A DNA stretch of 64,000 nt from Actinomycetota bacterium. GTDB lineage: Bacteria > Actinomycetota > Actinomycetes > Mycobacteriales > Mycobacteriaceae. Shown one piece after another: positions 46,290-54,735 of this stretch. Within the stretch, counting starts at the first letter, position 1. Each line of letters opens with the position of its first letter. Location of the stretch: positions 26,505 to 90,504 of the forward strand of contig JAFDWN010000006.1 of the NCBI GenBank assembly GCA_018268465.1, read 5' to 3'. Under the pieces are notes generated by a model. That model was not told the DNA's origin, did no database searches, and saw only the letters and a list, made by a program, of their open reading frames with translations. Position numbers and translations under genes: made by a program.

Positions 46290-46781
46290 ATGACCGTGAC
46301 CGATGAGTACCTGAGGAACAACGAGGAGTACGCGCGGAGTTTCACCGGTCCGCTGCCTCTGCCGCCCAGCAAGCACGTCGCCGTGGTGGCCTGTATGGAC
46401 GCGCGGCTCGACGTGTACCGCATCCTCGGTCTCGGCGACGGCGAAGCACACGTGATCCGCAACGCCGGCGGCGTGGTGACCGATGACGAGATCCGCTCCC
46501 TGGCTATTAGTCAGCGGCTGCTGGGCACCAAGGAGATCATCCTCATCCACCACACCGACTGCGGCATGCTCACGTTCACCGACGACGATTTCAAACGCGC
46601 CATCCAGGACGAGATCGGCCTCAAACCGGAGTGGGCGGCCGAGTCGTTCCCCGACGTGGAAGAGGATGTGCGCCAATCGCTGCGCCGTATCGAGGCCAGC
46701 CCGTTCGTCACCCGGCACGAGTCGCTGCGCGGCTTCGTGTTCGACGTCGCCACCGGCAAGCTCGATGAAGTGACCCTGTAA
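46290..46781 (+). CDS. canA: Beta-class carbonic anhydrase
   Basis: A 163-aa beta-carbonic anhydrase that interconverts CO2 and bicarbonate. Zinc ligands and catalytic pair are in place: ACMDAR with Cys35, Asp37 and Arg39, and HHTDCGM with the His and Cys ligands near 88 and 91. Length and sequence fit the small Rv1284 type, which sits next to cysD in M. tuberculosis as here. A GAGGAGGA ribosome site lies before ATG 46290. It is expected to be cytoplasmic. Confidence 0.93.
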   Translation: MTVTDEYLRNNEEYARSFTGPLPLPPSKHVAVVACMDARLDVYRILGLGDGEAHVIRNAGGVVTDDEIRSLAISQRLLGTKEIILIHHTDCGMLTFTDDDFKRAIQDEIGLKPEWAAESFPDVEEDVRQSLRRIEASPFVTRHESLRGFVFDVATGKLDEVTL

Positions 46782-46807
46782 CCGGGGCGGTATGCCCTCC
46801 CTCCCCG

Positions 46808-46866
46808 GCGAGCGTGCGCAAACTTCGATGCAAACGCGGCGTGTCGCCTGCCGACGCGCACGTTCG
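46808..46866 (+). repeat. REP-like intergenic element, copy A
   Basis: A 59-bp imperfect palindrome with arms CGAGCGTGCGC and GCGCACGTTCG (10 of 11 complementary). Read forward it matches the reverse complement of 56148-56206 at 45 of 59 positions by my hand alignment. It lies between the carbonic anhydrase and PE-PPE genes, outside coding sequence. Confidence 0.65.
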
Positions 46867-46960
46867 GCGGAAGGGGGAGGGTTGCGGCGGGCGGCGGGGC
46901 CATGGCGGTTGCGGTAGTTTCTGCTCGGGCGGACGGGCCGCCGCACCGACGGAGGGACGC

Positions 46961-48328
46961 ATGGCAAAGCACCGCAGGGCGTCCGCGCCGAAGTCGTCGG
47001 GCCGGGCCGTGGCGGCGCCCGCGCTCATCGGCGGTGTCGCGGTTGCTGTCGCCGCAGCCGTCACCGTCCCGTCGCCGCCGGTGCCCGGCGCAGCGACCGG
47101 TGACGTCGCCCTCAAGGCGGTGATCACCCCGGGCAGCGCCACCAACTGGAACGCCGACGGTATCGCCAATTTCTACGGCATCGACTGGAGCCAAACCGAA
47201 TACGGGCCCGATGTCGTTATCGCCCCGTTCCGGCTGGTCCGGTTCTGGCAAGGCCCGCAGAACATCCTCGAGGCGCTCGAGGCCAACGCCGGCGAATCGA
47301 ACATCGTGGTGAGCTCCGGGCGTGGCGCGGGCAACGCGAGCTGGGTCATCTCCTATCTCGCCGCGACGGGAGACGAGCAGACGCTGCAGGACACGGTGTG
47401 GATCCTGGACAACAACGTGGACCGGCCCAACGGCGGATATGCCGCGCGTTACCCGTTCTTCGCCCTGGTGGGGGTCAATCCCGTGCCCACCCCCACCGAC
47501 ACCGGCGCACACATCGTCGACGTCGGCTACGAGTACGCGTGGAACTCCAGCGCACCCGCCTACGTCGCCAACCCGATCGCGCTGGCCAACGCGCTGGTCG
47601 CCTACGCCTACCGCTATCAGCAGCAGGACAAGCTCGACCTGCCCGACGGCGCGCTCGACCCGTGCGGCCCGGAGGGTTGCCGGCATTACGTGGTGGCGCC
47701 GGACGGAACCGTGGTCTCCGACGACGTGGTGCCCGGCAGCACCACCACCTTCGTGACATATGAGGCGGCGGGCGTGCCGCTGGTCCAGCCGCTGCGGGAC
47801 TGGGGCGGCGATTTCGGCAACCTCATCGCCGACGCGACCGAGCCCATCCTCAAGGTCGCCATCGACGCGTCCTACCCGAACAACGATCCGATCGGCGATC
47901 CGTCGGTGTACACACCGATGCGGGTGTTCGCCCCGCCGGCGGTGACGATCAAGGCGCTCCAACAGGTTCCGGGCGCGCTCGCCGAGGGGCTGGACAGTGT
48001 TCGGGACGACCTCGGCGCGGCCGCGGCCACCGAGACCCTCGTCGCCGGGGACGATGCGGGTGCGGACACCCCGGATGCGGCGGGACCGGTGACCCGCAAG
48101 CCCGCGGTGAATCCGATCCTCAAGCCCCTGCGCCGGGACAGCGTCAAATTCTCGCCGGACTCGGTGAGCAGGCCCGCGTTGTCCGCGCGCCGCGGTCCGT
48201 TGCGCACACTCGTGAATTCGGTCTTCGGCAAACGCCCGGCGCGCGACTCGGGCGTCGAAGCCACCGGGGTCACCGGTGGCGCCGTGGCGGGAGACGACGC
48301 GGCCACCGGTCCGTCCGGCGAGGACTGA
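46961..48328 (+). CDS. Secreted PE-PPE-domain protein lacking GxSxG
   Basis: A 455-aa protein with an N-terminal export segment (basic, then AAPALIGGVAVAVAAAV) and a PE-PPE alpha/beta-hydrolase domain (about residues 60-290) but no PE or PPE head. Domain marks are NVDRPNGGYAARYPFF and PTPTDTGAHIVDVGYEY. Where the family has the nucleophile elbow GxSxG, this protein reads VVSSGRGAGNA, so the Ser position aligns with Gly and the usual esterase activity is doubtful. The last 150 residues are Ala/Asp/Gly-rich and low in structure, with a basic patch. GGAGGG precedes ATG 46961. It is the gene between canA and cysD; in M. tuberculosis these are adjacent, so this is an insertion. Confidence 0.8.
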   Translation: MAKHRRASAPKSSGRAVAAPALIGGVAVAVAAAVTVPSPPVPGAATGDVALKAVITPGSATNWNADGIANFYGIDWSQTEYGPDVVIAPFRLVRFWQGPQNILEALEANAGESNIVVSSGRGAGNASWVISYLAATGDEQTLQDTVWILDNNVDRPNGGYAARYPFFALVGVNPVPTPTDTGAHIVDVGYEYAWNSSAPAYVANPIALANALVAYAYRYQQQDKLDLPDGALDPCGPEGCRHYVVAPDGTVVSDDVVPGSTTTFVTYEAAGVPLVQPLRDWGGDFGNLIADATEPILKVAIDASYPNNDPIGDPSVYTPMRVFAPPAVTIKALQQVPGALAEGLDSVRDDLGAAAATETLVAGDDAGADTPDAAGPVTRKPAVNPILKPLRRDSVKFSPDSVSRPALSARRGPLRTLVNSVFGKRPARDSGVEATGVTGGAVAGDDAATGPSGED

Positions 48329-48396
48329 TCAGCTCGTCGGCTCGCCGGGCGGTCCCGACGACGTTGACAACCCCGCCCCACGGCTGGTTTCATACC

Positions 48397-48408
48397 CAAT
48401 CATGATTG
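48397..48408. promoter_or_regulatory. Perfect palindrome upstream of cysD
   Basis: CAATCATGATTG, a 12-bp perfect palindrome 37 bp before the cysD start, in a short AT-rich stretch of otherwise GC-rich DNA. It is placed as an operator over the cysD promoter. An Rrf2-type regulator is encoded downstream of the operon. Confidence 0.45.
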
Positions 48409-48445
48409 CAATTCTGGTCATTTCTACCAACTTTACGGGGAAGCG

Positions 48446-49369
48446 ATGACCGCGGATCTCGATACCCGGTCGGGCCGCTACGAGCTCAGCCACCTGCGCG
48501 CGCTGGAGGCCGAGGGAATCCACATCATCCGGGAGGTCGCCGCCGAATTCGAGCGGCCCGTGCTGCTGTTCTCCGGCGGCAAGGACTCCATCGTCATGCT
48601 GCACCTGGCGCTCAAGGCGTTCGCGCCGGGCCGGCTGCCTTTCCCCGTCATGCACGTCGACACCGGACACAACTTCGACGAGGTGATCGCCGCCCGCGAC
48701 GACCTGGTGGCCTCCTCGGGTGCGCGCCTGATCGTGGCGAAGGTCCAGGACGATATCGACGCCGGCCGCGTGGTCGAGACCATCCCGTCGCGTAACCCGC
48801 TGCAGACCGTCACCCTGCTGCGGGCCATCCGCGAGCACAAATTCGACGCCGCCTTCGGCGGGGCCCGCCGCGACGAGGAGAAGGCCAGGGCCAAGGAACG
48901 GGTGTTCTCCTTCCGCGACGAATTCGGGCAGTGGGATCCGAAGGGGCAGCGTCCCGAATTGTGGAACCTCTACAACGGACGGCACCACAAGGGCGAGCAC
49001 TTCCGGGTGTTCCCGCTGTCCAACTGGACCGAATTCGACATCTGGTCCTACATCGGCGTCGAGAAGATCGCGTTGCCCTCGATCTATTACGCCCACCGCC
49101 GCAAGGTGTTTCGCCGCGACGGCATGCTCCTGGCGGTGCACAGGTACCTGCAGCCCCGTGCGGGCGAGGACGTATTCGAGACGACCGTGCGCTTCCGCAC
49201 GGTCGGCGACGTGACGTGCACCGGCTGCGTGGAGTCGTTGTCGGCCACGGTCTCCGAAGTGATCGCCGAGACCGCCGTGTCGCGGCTGACCGAGCGCGGC
49301 GCGACCCGCGCCGACGACCGGATCTCCGAAGCAGGTATGGAAGACCGCAAGCGAGAGGGCTACTTCTGA
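48446..49369 (+). CDS. cysD: Sulfate adenylyltransferase subunit 2
   Basis: A 307-aa PP-loop enzyme that forms adenosine 5'-phosphosulfate from ATP and sulfate. The PP-loop LLFSGGKDSIVML lies near residues 39-51; HVDTGHNFDEV, AFGGARRDEEKARAKER and FPLSNWTEFDIW follow. The C-terminal VRFRTVGDVTCTGCVES is the usual ending. GGGGAAGCG gives a ribosome site before ATG 48446. Its stop overlaps the next start by one base (TGATG). First gene of the sulfate-activation operon. Confidence 0.95.
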   Translation: MTADLDTRSGRYELSHLRALEAEGIHIIREVAAEFERPVLLFSGGKDSIVMLHLALKAFAPGRLPFPVMHVDTGHNFDEVIAARDDLVASSGARLIVAKVQDDIDAGRVVETIPSRNPLQTVTLLRAIREHKFDAAFGGARRDEEKARAKERVFSFRDEFGQWDPKGQRPELWNLYNGRHHKGEHFRVFPLSNWTEFDIWSYIGVEKIALPSIYYAHRRKVFRRDGMLLAVHRYLQPRAGEDVFETTVRFRTVGDVTCTGCVESLSATVSEVIAETAVSRLTERGATRADDRISEAGMEDRKREGYF

Positions 49370-51258
49370 TGACGCGTACGACGTCGCGGGTCGGGGCGGC
49401 GTTGCCGACCGTCTCGCTGCTTCGGCTGGCGACGGCCGGATCGGTCGACGACGGAAAGTCCACGCTCATCGGGCGGCTGCTGTACGACTCCAAGGCGGTG
49501 ATGGAGGACCAGCTGGCGTCGGTGGAGCGCACGTCACGCGAACGCGGAAACGACTACACCGACCTGGCTCTGGTCACCGACGGTCTGCGCGCCGAACGCG
49601 AACAGGGCATCACCATCGACGTGGCGTACCGCTACTTCGCCACGCCCAGGCGGAAATTCATCATCGCCGACACCCCGGGTCACATCCAGTACACGCGCAA
49701 CATGGTCACCGGCACCTCCACCGCGCAGCTGGCGATCGTGCTGGTCGACGCCCGTCACGGCTTGCTGGAACAGTCCCGCAGACATGCCTTCCTCGCGTCG
49801 CTGCTGGGGATCCAGCACATCGTGCTCGCGGTCAACAAGATGGACCTCATCGACTGGGACCGCGAGGCGTTCGAGAAGATCCGCGACGACTTCCACGCGT
49901 TCGCCGCGCGGCTCGACGTCCACGACGTCACCACCATCCCGCTGTCGGCGCTGATGGGCGACAACGTCGTCAACAAATCGGCCAACACACCGTGGTACGA
50001 CGGTCCGGCGCTGCTCTCGCACCTGGAAGAGGTGTACATCGCCGGTGACCGCAACCTGATCGACGTGCGCTTCCCGGTGCAGTACGTGATCCGGCCGCAG
50101 ACCCACGACCATCTCGACCACCGCAGCTACGCCGGCACCGTGGCCAGCGGGCTGATGCGGCCGGGCGACGACGTCGTGGTGCTGCCGAGCGGGAAGTCGA
50201 CCCGCATCACCGCGATCGACGGTCCGACCGGACCCGTGGCGGAGGCTTTCCCGCCGATGGCGGTGACCGTCAGCCTCGCCGACGACATCGACATCTCGCG
50301 CGGGGACATGATCGCCCGGCCCAACAATCAGCCCAGGGCCGCACAGGAATTCGACGCCACCGTGTGCTGGATGGCCGACGGTTCGACGCTGGAGCCCGGC
50401 CGCGACTACCTCATCAAGCACACCACCCGCACCACGCGGGCCAAGGTCGTCGCGTTGGACTACCGCCTCGACGTGAACACGCTGCACCGGGACAGGTCGG
50501 CAACGGCGTTGAAACTCAACGAACTCGGCCGGATCACGCTGCGTACGCAGCAGCCGCTGCTGCTCGACGAGTACTCCCGCAACGCGGCGACCGGATCGTT
50601 CATCCTCATCGACCCCGACACCAACGGCACCGTGGCAGCGGGCATGGTCCGCGACACCGCCCCGGCGTCGGCCCGGTCGGCCAGCCCGAACACCGTGCGG
50701 CACCAGTCGCTGGTCGGCGCGGACGACCGGCTGTCCTGCGGCCGCACGGTCTGGTTCACCGGGCTGTCGGGTTCGGGCAAGTCGTCGGTCGCGGTGCTCG
50801 TCGAGCAGAAGCTACTCGAAAAAGGCTGCCCCGCATATGTTCTCGATGGCGACAATCTGCGGCACGGGCTCAACGCCGACCTCGGCTTCTCGATGGCCGA
50901 CCGGGCGGAGAACTTGCGCAGGCTGGCCCATATCGCCACGTTGATGGCCGATTCCGGGCTGACCGTGCTGGTGCCCGCGATCAGCCCGCTCGAGGAGCAT
51001 CGTGAGCTGGCCCGCCGCGTGCATGCGGAGAAGGGTTTCGACTTCTTCGAGGTATTCATGGACACCCCGCTGGAGGACTGTGAACGCCGTGACCCCAAGG
51101 GGCTGTACGCGAAGGCGCGCGCCGGCGAGATCACCCACTTCACCGGCATCGACAGCCCCTACCAACGACCGAAGAATCCGGATCTGCGGTTGACGCCGGA
51201 CCGTGCGACCGACGAACTGGCCGACCAGGTGGTCGAACTCCTAGGCTCGACACGGTGA
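49369..51258 (+). CDS. cysNC: Bifunctional sulfate adenylyltransferase subunit 1 / APS kinase
   Basis: A 629-aa fusion. The N-terminal GTPase (CysN) drives sulfate adenylylation: GSVDDGKSTLIGRL, GITIDVAYRYF, DTPGHIQYTRNM and NKMDLIDWD are the G motifs, followed by two elongation-factor-like beta barrels. From about residue 450 a CysC domain phosphorylates APS to PAPS: FTGLSGSGKSSVAV, VLDGDNLRHGLN, DPKGLYAKARAGEI and YQRPKNPDLRL. Both halves look complete. It is translationally coupled to cysD and to cysQ (GTGA overlap). Confidence 0.95.
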   Translation: MTRTTSRVGAALPTVSLLRLATAGSVDDGKSTLIGRLLYDSKAVMEDQLASVERTSRERGNDYTDLALVTDGLRAEREQGITIDVAYRYFATPRRKFIIADTPGHIQYTRNMVTGTSTAQLAIVLVDARHGLLEQSRRHAFLASLLGIQHIVLAVNKMDLIDWDREAFEKIRDDFHAFAARLDVHDVTTIPLSALMGDNVVNKSANTPWYDGPALLSHLEEVYIAGDRNLIDVRFPVQYVIRPQTHDHLDHRSYAGTVASGLMRPGDDVVVLPSGKSTRITAIDGPTGPVAEAFPPMAVTVSLADDIDISRGDMIARPNNQPRAAQEFDATVCWMADGSTLEPGRDYLIKHTTRTTRAKVVALDYRLDVNTLHRDRSATALKLNELGRITLRTQQPLLLDEYSRNAATGSFILIDPDTNGTVAAGMVRDTAPASARSASPNTVRHQSLVGADDRLSCGRTVWFTGLSGSGKSSVAVLVEQKLLEKGCPAYVLDGDNLRHGLNADLGFSMADRAENLRRLAHIATLMADSGLTVLVPAISPLEEHRELARRVHAEKGFDFFEVFMDTPLEDCERRDPKGLYAKARAGEITHFTGIDSPYQRPKNPDLRLTPDRATDELADQVVELLGSTR

Positions 51259-51998
51259 GTTCCTGGACTGACGACGAGGTGGCCGCCCGGCTGGCCACCA
51301 TGGCCGGTGACTTGTTGCTCGACGTGCGCGCCGAATTCGCGGACGCCGACGTGTCCGAGCGAAAGGCCGCCGGCGACAAGCGGTCCCACGACTTCCTGAT
51401 GGAGTCGCTGGCCGAGCATCGCCCGGCCGACGCCGTCCTGTCCGAGGAGGGCGTCGACGACCCGGTGCGGTTGCGCTCCGAGCGGGTGTGGATCGTGGAC
51501 CCGCTGGACGGCACGCGAGAGTTCGCCGAGCTGGGACGCGACGACTGGGCGGTGCACGTCGCACTGTGGCAGTCCGGAGTCCTCGTCGCCGGGGCCGTCG
51601 CGCTGCCCGCGCTCAATACGGTGCTGTCCACACCCGATGTGGCCGCACCGGCCGGACGGATACCGGACCAGCCCCGCATCGTGGTGTCCCGCACTCGCCC
51701 GCCGGCGATCGCCGAGGCGGTGCGCGCGGCGCTGGGCGGTGTGCTGGTTGAGTTGGGCTCGGCGGGAGCCAAGGTCGCGTCGGTGGTCCGCGGCGCGACC
51801 GACGTCTACGTCCACACCGGCGGACAATACGAGTGGGATTCGGCGGCCCCCATCGCCGTGGCCGCCGCTGCCGGACTGCATACCTCCCGCGTCGACGGAT
51901 CGCCGCTGATCTACAACCGGCCCGACCCGCTGTTGCCCGACCTGCTGGTGTGCCGCGCCGAGCTGGCCGAGGCGGTGCTGGCCGTCACCGCGGCCTGA
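51255..51998 (+). CDS. cysQ: 3'-phosphoadenosine 5'-phosphate phosphatase CysQ
   Basis: A 247-aa inositol-monophosphatase-fold enzyme that removes the 3'-phosphate from PAP (and PAPS), keeping sulfate assimilation flowing. Metal-site motifs: LSEEGVDD, WIVDPLDGTREFAELG and GGQYEWDSAAPIAVA. The length fits mycobacterial CysQ (Rv2131c), although in M. tuberculosis it lies elsewhere. Here it forms the third gene of the cys operon, with GTG 51255 overlapping the cysNC stop. Mycobacterial CysQ is also reported to act on inositol phosphates. Confidence 0.92.
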   Translation: MSSWTDDEVAARLATMAGDLLLDVRAEFADADVSERKAAGDKRSHDFLMESLAEHRPADAVLSEEGVDDPVRLRSERVWIVDPLDGTREFAELGRDDWAVHVALWQSGVLVAGAVALPALNTVLSTPDVAAPAGRIPDQPRIVVSRTRPPAIAEAVRAALGGVLVELGSAGAKVASVVRGATDVYVHTGGQYEWDSAAPIAVAAAAGLHTSRVDGSPLIYNRPDPLLPDLLVCRAELAEAVLAVTAA

Positions 51999-52020
51999 CC
52001 GCGCCCAGTAGGCTCCTGCT

Positions 52021-52617
52021 GTGACCAACCCCACTCTGCGCACGCTGGCGGATCTCCCGCAGGAGCCGGTCCCGCTGGCCGACTCGACGCTGATCCTGAT
52101 CGACTGTCAGAACACCTACACCCGCGGGGTAATGGAGCTGGAGGGGGTGCAAGCCGCCCTCGACGAGGCCGAGGCACTGCTCGACCGGGCGCGGTCGGCG
52201 GGGATCCCGATCATCCACATCCAGCACTCCGGCGGTGCCGGCTCGCCGTACGACATCGACGACGACATCGGCGCGATCACCCCGCGCGTCGCGCCCCGCG
52301 ACGGCGAACCCGTCGTGGTGAAGGGCTACCCCAACTCGTTCGTGCAGACCGACCTGGACGAACGGCTGCGCTCGCTGGGGGCGTCGAACCTGGTGCTGGC
52401 CGGTTTCATGACGCACATGTGCGTCAACTCCACCGCCCGCGGGGCGTTCAACCTCGGGTATGCGCCGACGGTCGTCGCCGCGGCGACGGCAACCCGCGCG
52501 CTGCCGGGTGTCGACGGACAGCCCGTGGCTGCGGCGACGCTGCACGCCGCCAGCCTGGCCGCGATCGCCGACCTGTTCGCCGTCGTCGTCCCGGACGGGA
52601 CGTCGATCCCGGGCTGA
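52021..52617 (+). CDS. Isochorismatase-family cysteine hydrolase
   Basis: A 198-aa cysteine hydrolase with the family triad: Asp28 in [10 protein letters not shown], Lys101 in VVKGYPNSF and Cys134 in [13 protein letters not shown], preceded by the cis-peptide turn. Family members cleave amides (nicotinamide, ureidoacrylate, N-carbamoyl compounds) or isochorismate. The substrate is unknown. GTG 52021 lies 22 bp after cysQ, so it may be carried on the cys transcript, and a sulfur or nitrogen role would fit but is inference. A hairpin follows 12 bp after the stop. Confidence 0.85.
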   Translation: MTNPTLRTLADLPQEPVPLADSTLILIDCQNTYTRGVMELEGVQAALDEAEALLDRARSAGIPIIHIQHSGGAGSPYDIDDDIGAITPRVAPRDGEPVVVKGYPNSFVQTDLDERLRSLGASNLVLAGFMTHMCVNSTARGAFNLGYAPTVVAAATATRALPGVDGQPVAAATLHAASLAAIADLFAVVVPDGTSIPG

Positions 52618-52629
52618 ATCGTCCTGCGT

Positions 52630-52651
52630 GGCGGATCCGCCCGGATCCGCC
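52630..52651. promoter_or_regulatory. GC-rich inverted repeat between hydrolase and Rrf2 gene
   Basis: GGCGGATCCG (52630-52639) and CGGATCCGCC (52642-52651) are perfect 10-bp arms with 2 bases between. It lies 12 bp after the hydrolase stop and 30 bp before the Rrf2 gene start, so it may be a terminator for the cys transcript, an Rrf2 autoregulatory site, or both. No T tract. Confidence 0.45.
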
Positions 52652-52681
52652 CGCCACCGCGCCGATGGCAGAATTCGCAGC

Positions 52682-53152
52682 ATGCGCATGTCGGCCAAGG
52701 CGGAGTACGCCGTCCGGGCCATGGTCCAGCTGGCCACCGTCGACAAGGGTGTGCTCGTCAAAACCGACGATCTGGCCAGTGCTCAGGGCATCCCGGCGCA
52801 GTTTCTCGTCGACATCCTCTCCGACCTGCGCACCGACCGCCTCGTCCGCAGCCACCGGGGCCGCGACGGCGGGTACGAGCTGGCCCGCCCGGCGACCGAG
52901 ATCAGCATCGCCGACGTGCTGCGCTGCATCGACGGCCCGCTGGCCAGTGTGCGTGACATCGGGCTTGGCGATCTGCCGTACTCGGGTCCCACCGCCGCGC
53001 TCACCGATGTGTGGCGGGCGCTGCGGGCCAGTATGCGGTCGGTGCTGGAGGAGACCAGCCTCGCCGACGTGGCCTCCGGTGCGCTGCCCGGCCATGTCGG
53101 CGAACTCGCGGGTACGTATCTGGATCAGGAACAGCAGCGGGGCCACCACTAG
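52682..53152 (+). CDS. Rrf2-family regulator, CymR-like (Rv1287-like)
   Basis: A 156-aa winged-helix regulator: [16 protein letters not shown], the recognition region [20 protein letters not shown] and the wing [12 protein letters not shown] are standard for Rrf2. The only Cys is in VLRCIDGPL, so it lacks the three-Cys cluster site of IscR and NsrR. It is more like CymR, the cysteine-metabolism repressor that senses sulfur supply through CysK. Position beside cysDNC-cysQ supports that role. ATG 52682 or ATG 52688 is the start. It converges with the DUF4097 gene 15 bp away. Confidence 0.88.
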   Translation: MRMSAKAEYAVRAMVQLATVDKGVLVKTDDLASAQGIPAQFLVDILSDLRTDRLVRSHRGRDGGYELARPATEISIADVLRCIDGPLASVRDIGLGDLPYSGPTAALTDVWRALRASMRSVLEETSLADVASGALPGHVGELAGTYLDQEQQRGHH

Positions 53153-53167
53153 CCCGCGTCGCCACGT

Positions 53168-54094
53168 TCACCGACGCCCCAGGCCATCCCGGTCCACGAC
53201 GACCTCGCCGTTCTCGGATCGGGCCGTGATCTCGGCGACGGCGGCGTCGCGGTCGGTCGTTTCGGGCACACGGACCCTGCTCGCCTCCGCGGACTGGGCG
53301 CGCACGAGATACGGTCCGCTGCCGGGCAGCCCGATGGTGACGTCACCGTCGCGGCTGATGGCCTCGACGACGGGTGGGGCCGGTTCCGCGAAATCGACGG
53401 AGATGTCGCCGTCGGCGGTGCTGGCGGCGAACCTCTCGCGGACGGACAGCGGGTGGCGTGACGCGACCGCACCCGAAACCGTGTGCACCTCGATGCGACG
53501 CGCCGACCCGCCGAGGAAGATCCCGCCGTCGTCGGTCCTGGCGATCAGCTGGTCGAGGTCGGCGTTCGCCAGCACCACACCCGCGTTCTGTTCGGTCCGC
53601 ACCGTCATGCGGCGCGCCTGTTCGGGCGGCAGGGTCACCGTGATCTCACCGCCGCGTGCCCAGCCCAGCAGCGAGGACGGGGTGGGGCCTTCGAGAGCGA
53701 CGCGGGCGCCATCGGGTCCGTCGGTCACCGCCAGCCGGTGCTCGTCCGGCCGGGTCGAGGTGATCAGCCGCAGGCTCACAGTCGGTGCGGTGGCCGCGTC
53801 GTCGGTGGTGATGCGGATCGCGACCGGTACGTCGGCGGTGTCGATCAGGACCGAACGCGCCGTGGCGGACAGGTTCTGGGTGTCGGCGGTGACGCGGAAG
53901 GTGCTCAGACCCCATGATGTCACCCCCAGGGCCGCGACCACGCCGACGACCACCACGGCGGCCGCGGCGACGAGGATCACCCGCGCGGCGGTGCGGCCGC
54001 CGGGTGAGAGCGTGGGTGGCGCCCCCGCCGGTACGGGTGACGGGGGAGCGATTGTCGTCTGGGGGGAAACCACGGAAGTCCTCTCGTCGTTCAC
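53168..54094 (-). CDS. DUF4097-type membrane-anchored beta-repeat protein
   Basis: A 308-aa protein with a Pro-rich cytoplasmic N terminus, one transmembrane helix (about residues 36-58) and an outer domain of short beta repeats (ADLDQLIARTDDGGIFLGG, then VHTVSGAVASR, ASTADGDISVD, ISRDGDVTIGLPG). This right-handed beta layout matches the DUF4097 adhesin-like family that often accompanies LiaFSR/PspC-type systems. It is the third gene of the operon with the NarL-type kinase and regulator (GTGA overlap). It may sense or buffer envelope stress; function not established. Confidence 0.78.
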   Translation of the reverse strand: MNDERTSVVSPQTTIAPPSPVPAGAPPTLSPGGRTAARVILVAAAAVVVVGVVAALGVTSWGLSTFRVTADTQNLSATARSVLIDTADVPVAIRITTDDAATAPTVSLRLITSTRPDEHRLAVTDGPDGARVALEGPTPSSLLGWARGGEITVTLPPEQARRMTVRTEQNAGVVLANADLDQLIARTDDGGIFLGGSARRIEVHTVSGAVASRHPLSVRERFAASTADGDISVDFAEPAPPVVEAISRDGDVTIGLPGSGPYLVRAQSAEASRVRVPETTDRDAAVAEITARSENGEVVVDRDGLGRR

Positions 54095-54735
54095 GATTCG
54101 AGATAGCGCAGAACGGCCAGCACGCGGCGGTTCTCGGTCTCGTCGGGCGCCAGGCCGAGCTTGATGAAGATCGACGCGATGTGTTTCTCGGTCGACCCGA
54201 CCGACATGTGCAGTGCGGTGGCGATCGCCGAGTTGGTCTTGCCCTCGGCCATCAGTTGCAGGACGTCGCGCTCGCGGGGGGTCAGTTGATCCAGGGCCGA
54301 ACGCCGGTGTGAACGCAGCAGGATCTGCGACACCACCTCCGGGTCCAGGACGGTTCCGCCGGTGCCGACGACGTCGACGGCGTCGAGGAACGCGGGCACG
54401 TCGGCCACCCGGTCCTTGAGCAGGTAGCCGAATCCCTTTGTGTCCGAGGCGATCAGATCTGCCGCGTAGCGTTCCTCGACGTAGTGCGAGAGCACCAGCA
54501 CCGCGGATTCGGGGTTCTGTTTACGCAGCAGCGCGGCGGCTCGGATGCCCTCGTCGGTGAACGTCGGCGGCATCCGCACGTCGACGATGGCCAGGTCGGG
54601 ATGCTCGTCGTTGACCAGCCTAAGCAGGTTCGTGGCGTCGGGCACCCCGGCGACGACGTCGTGGCCGGCGTCGGTGAGGATGCGTTCGATCCCGGCGCGC
54701 AACAGGGCGGAATCCTCGGCGATGACTATGCGCAC
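54091..54735 (-). CDS. NarL/LuxR-family response regulator
   Basis: A 214-aa regulator: receiver domain (AEDSALLRAG, phospho-acceptor Asp in LAIVDVRMPP, Ser-His in VLVLSHYVEERYA, Lys in YLLKDRV) and a LuxR helix-turn-helix (LTPRERDVLQLMAEGKTNSA, then GSTEKHIASIFIKLGL). The first block is written in two parts to keep it short: LTPRERDVLQL and MAEGKTNSAIA. GTG 54735 overlaps the kinase stop by 10 bp. It likely binds the inverted repeat at 56079-56107 upstream of its own operon. Confidence 0.9.
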   Translation of the reverse strand: MRIVIAEDSALLRAGIERILTDAGHDVVAGVPDATNLLRLVNDEHPDLAIVDVRMPPTFTDEGIRAAALLRKQNPESAVLVLSHYVEERYAADLIASDTKGFGYLLKDRVADVPAFLDAVDVVGTGGTVLDPEVVSQILLRSHRRSALDQLTPRERDVLQLMAEGKTNSAIATALHMSVGSTEKHIASIFIKLGLAPDETENRRVLAVLRYLES

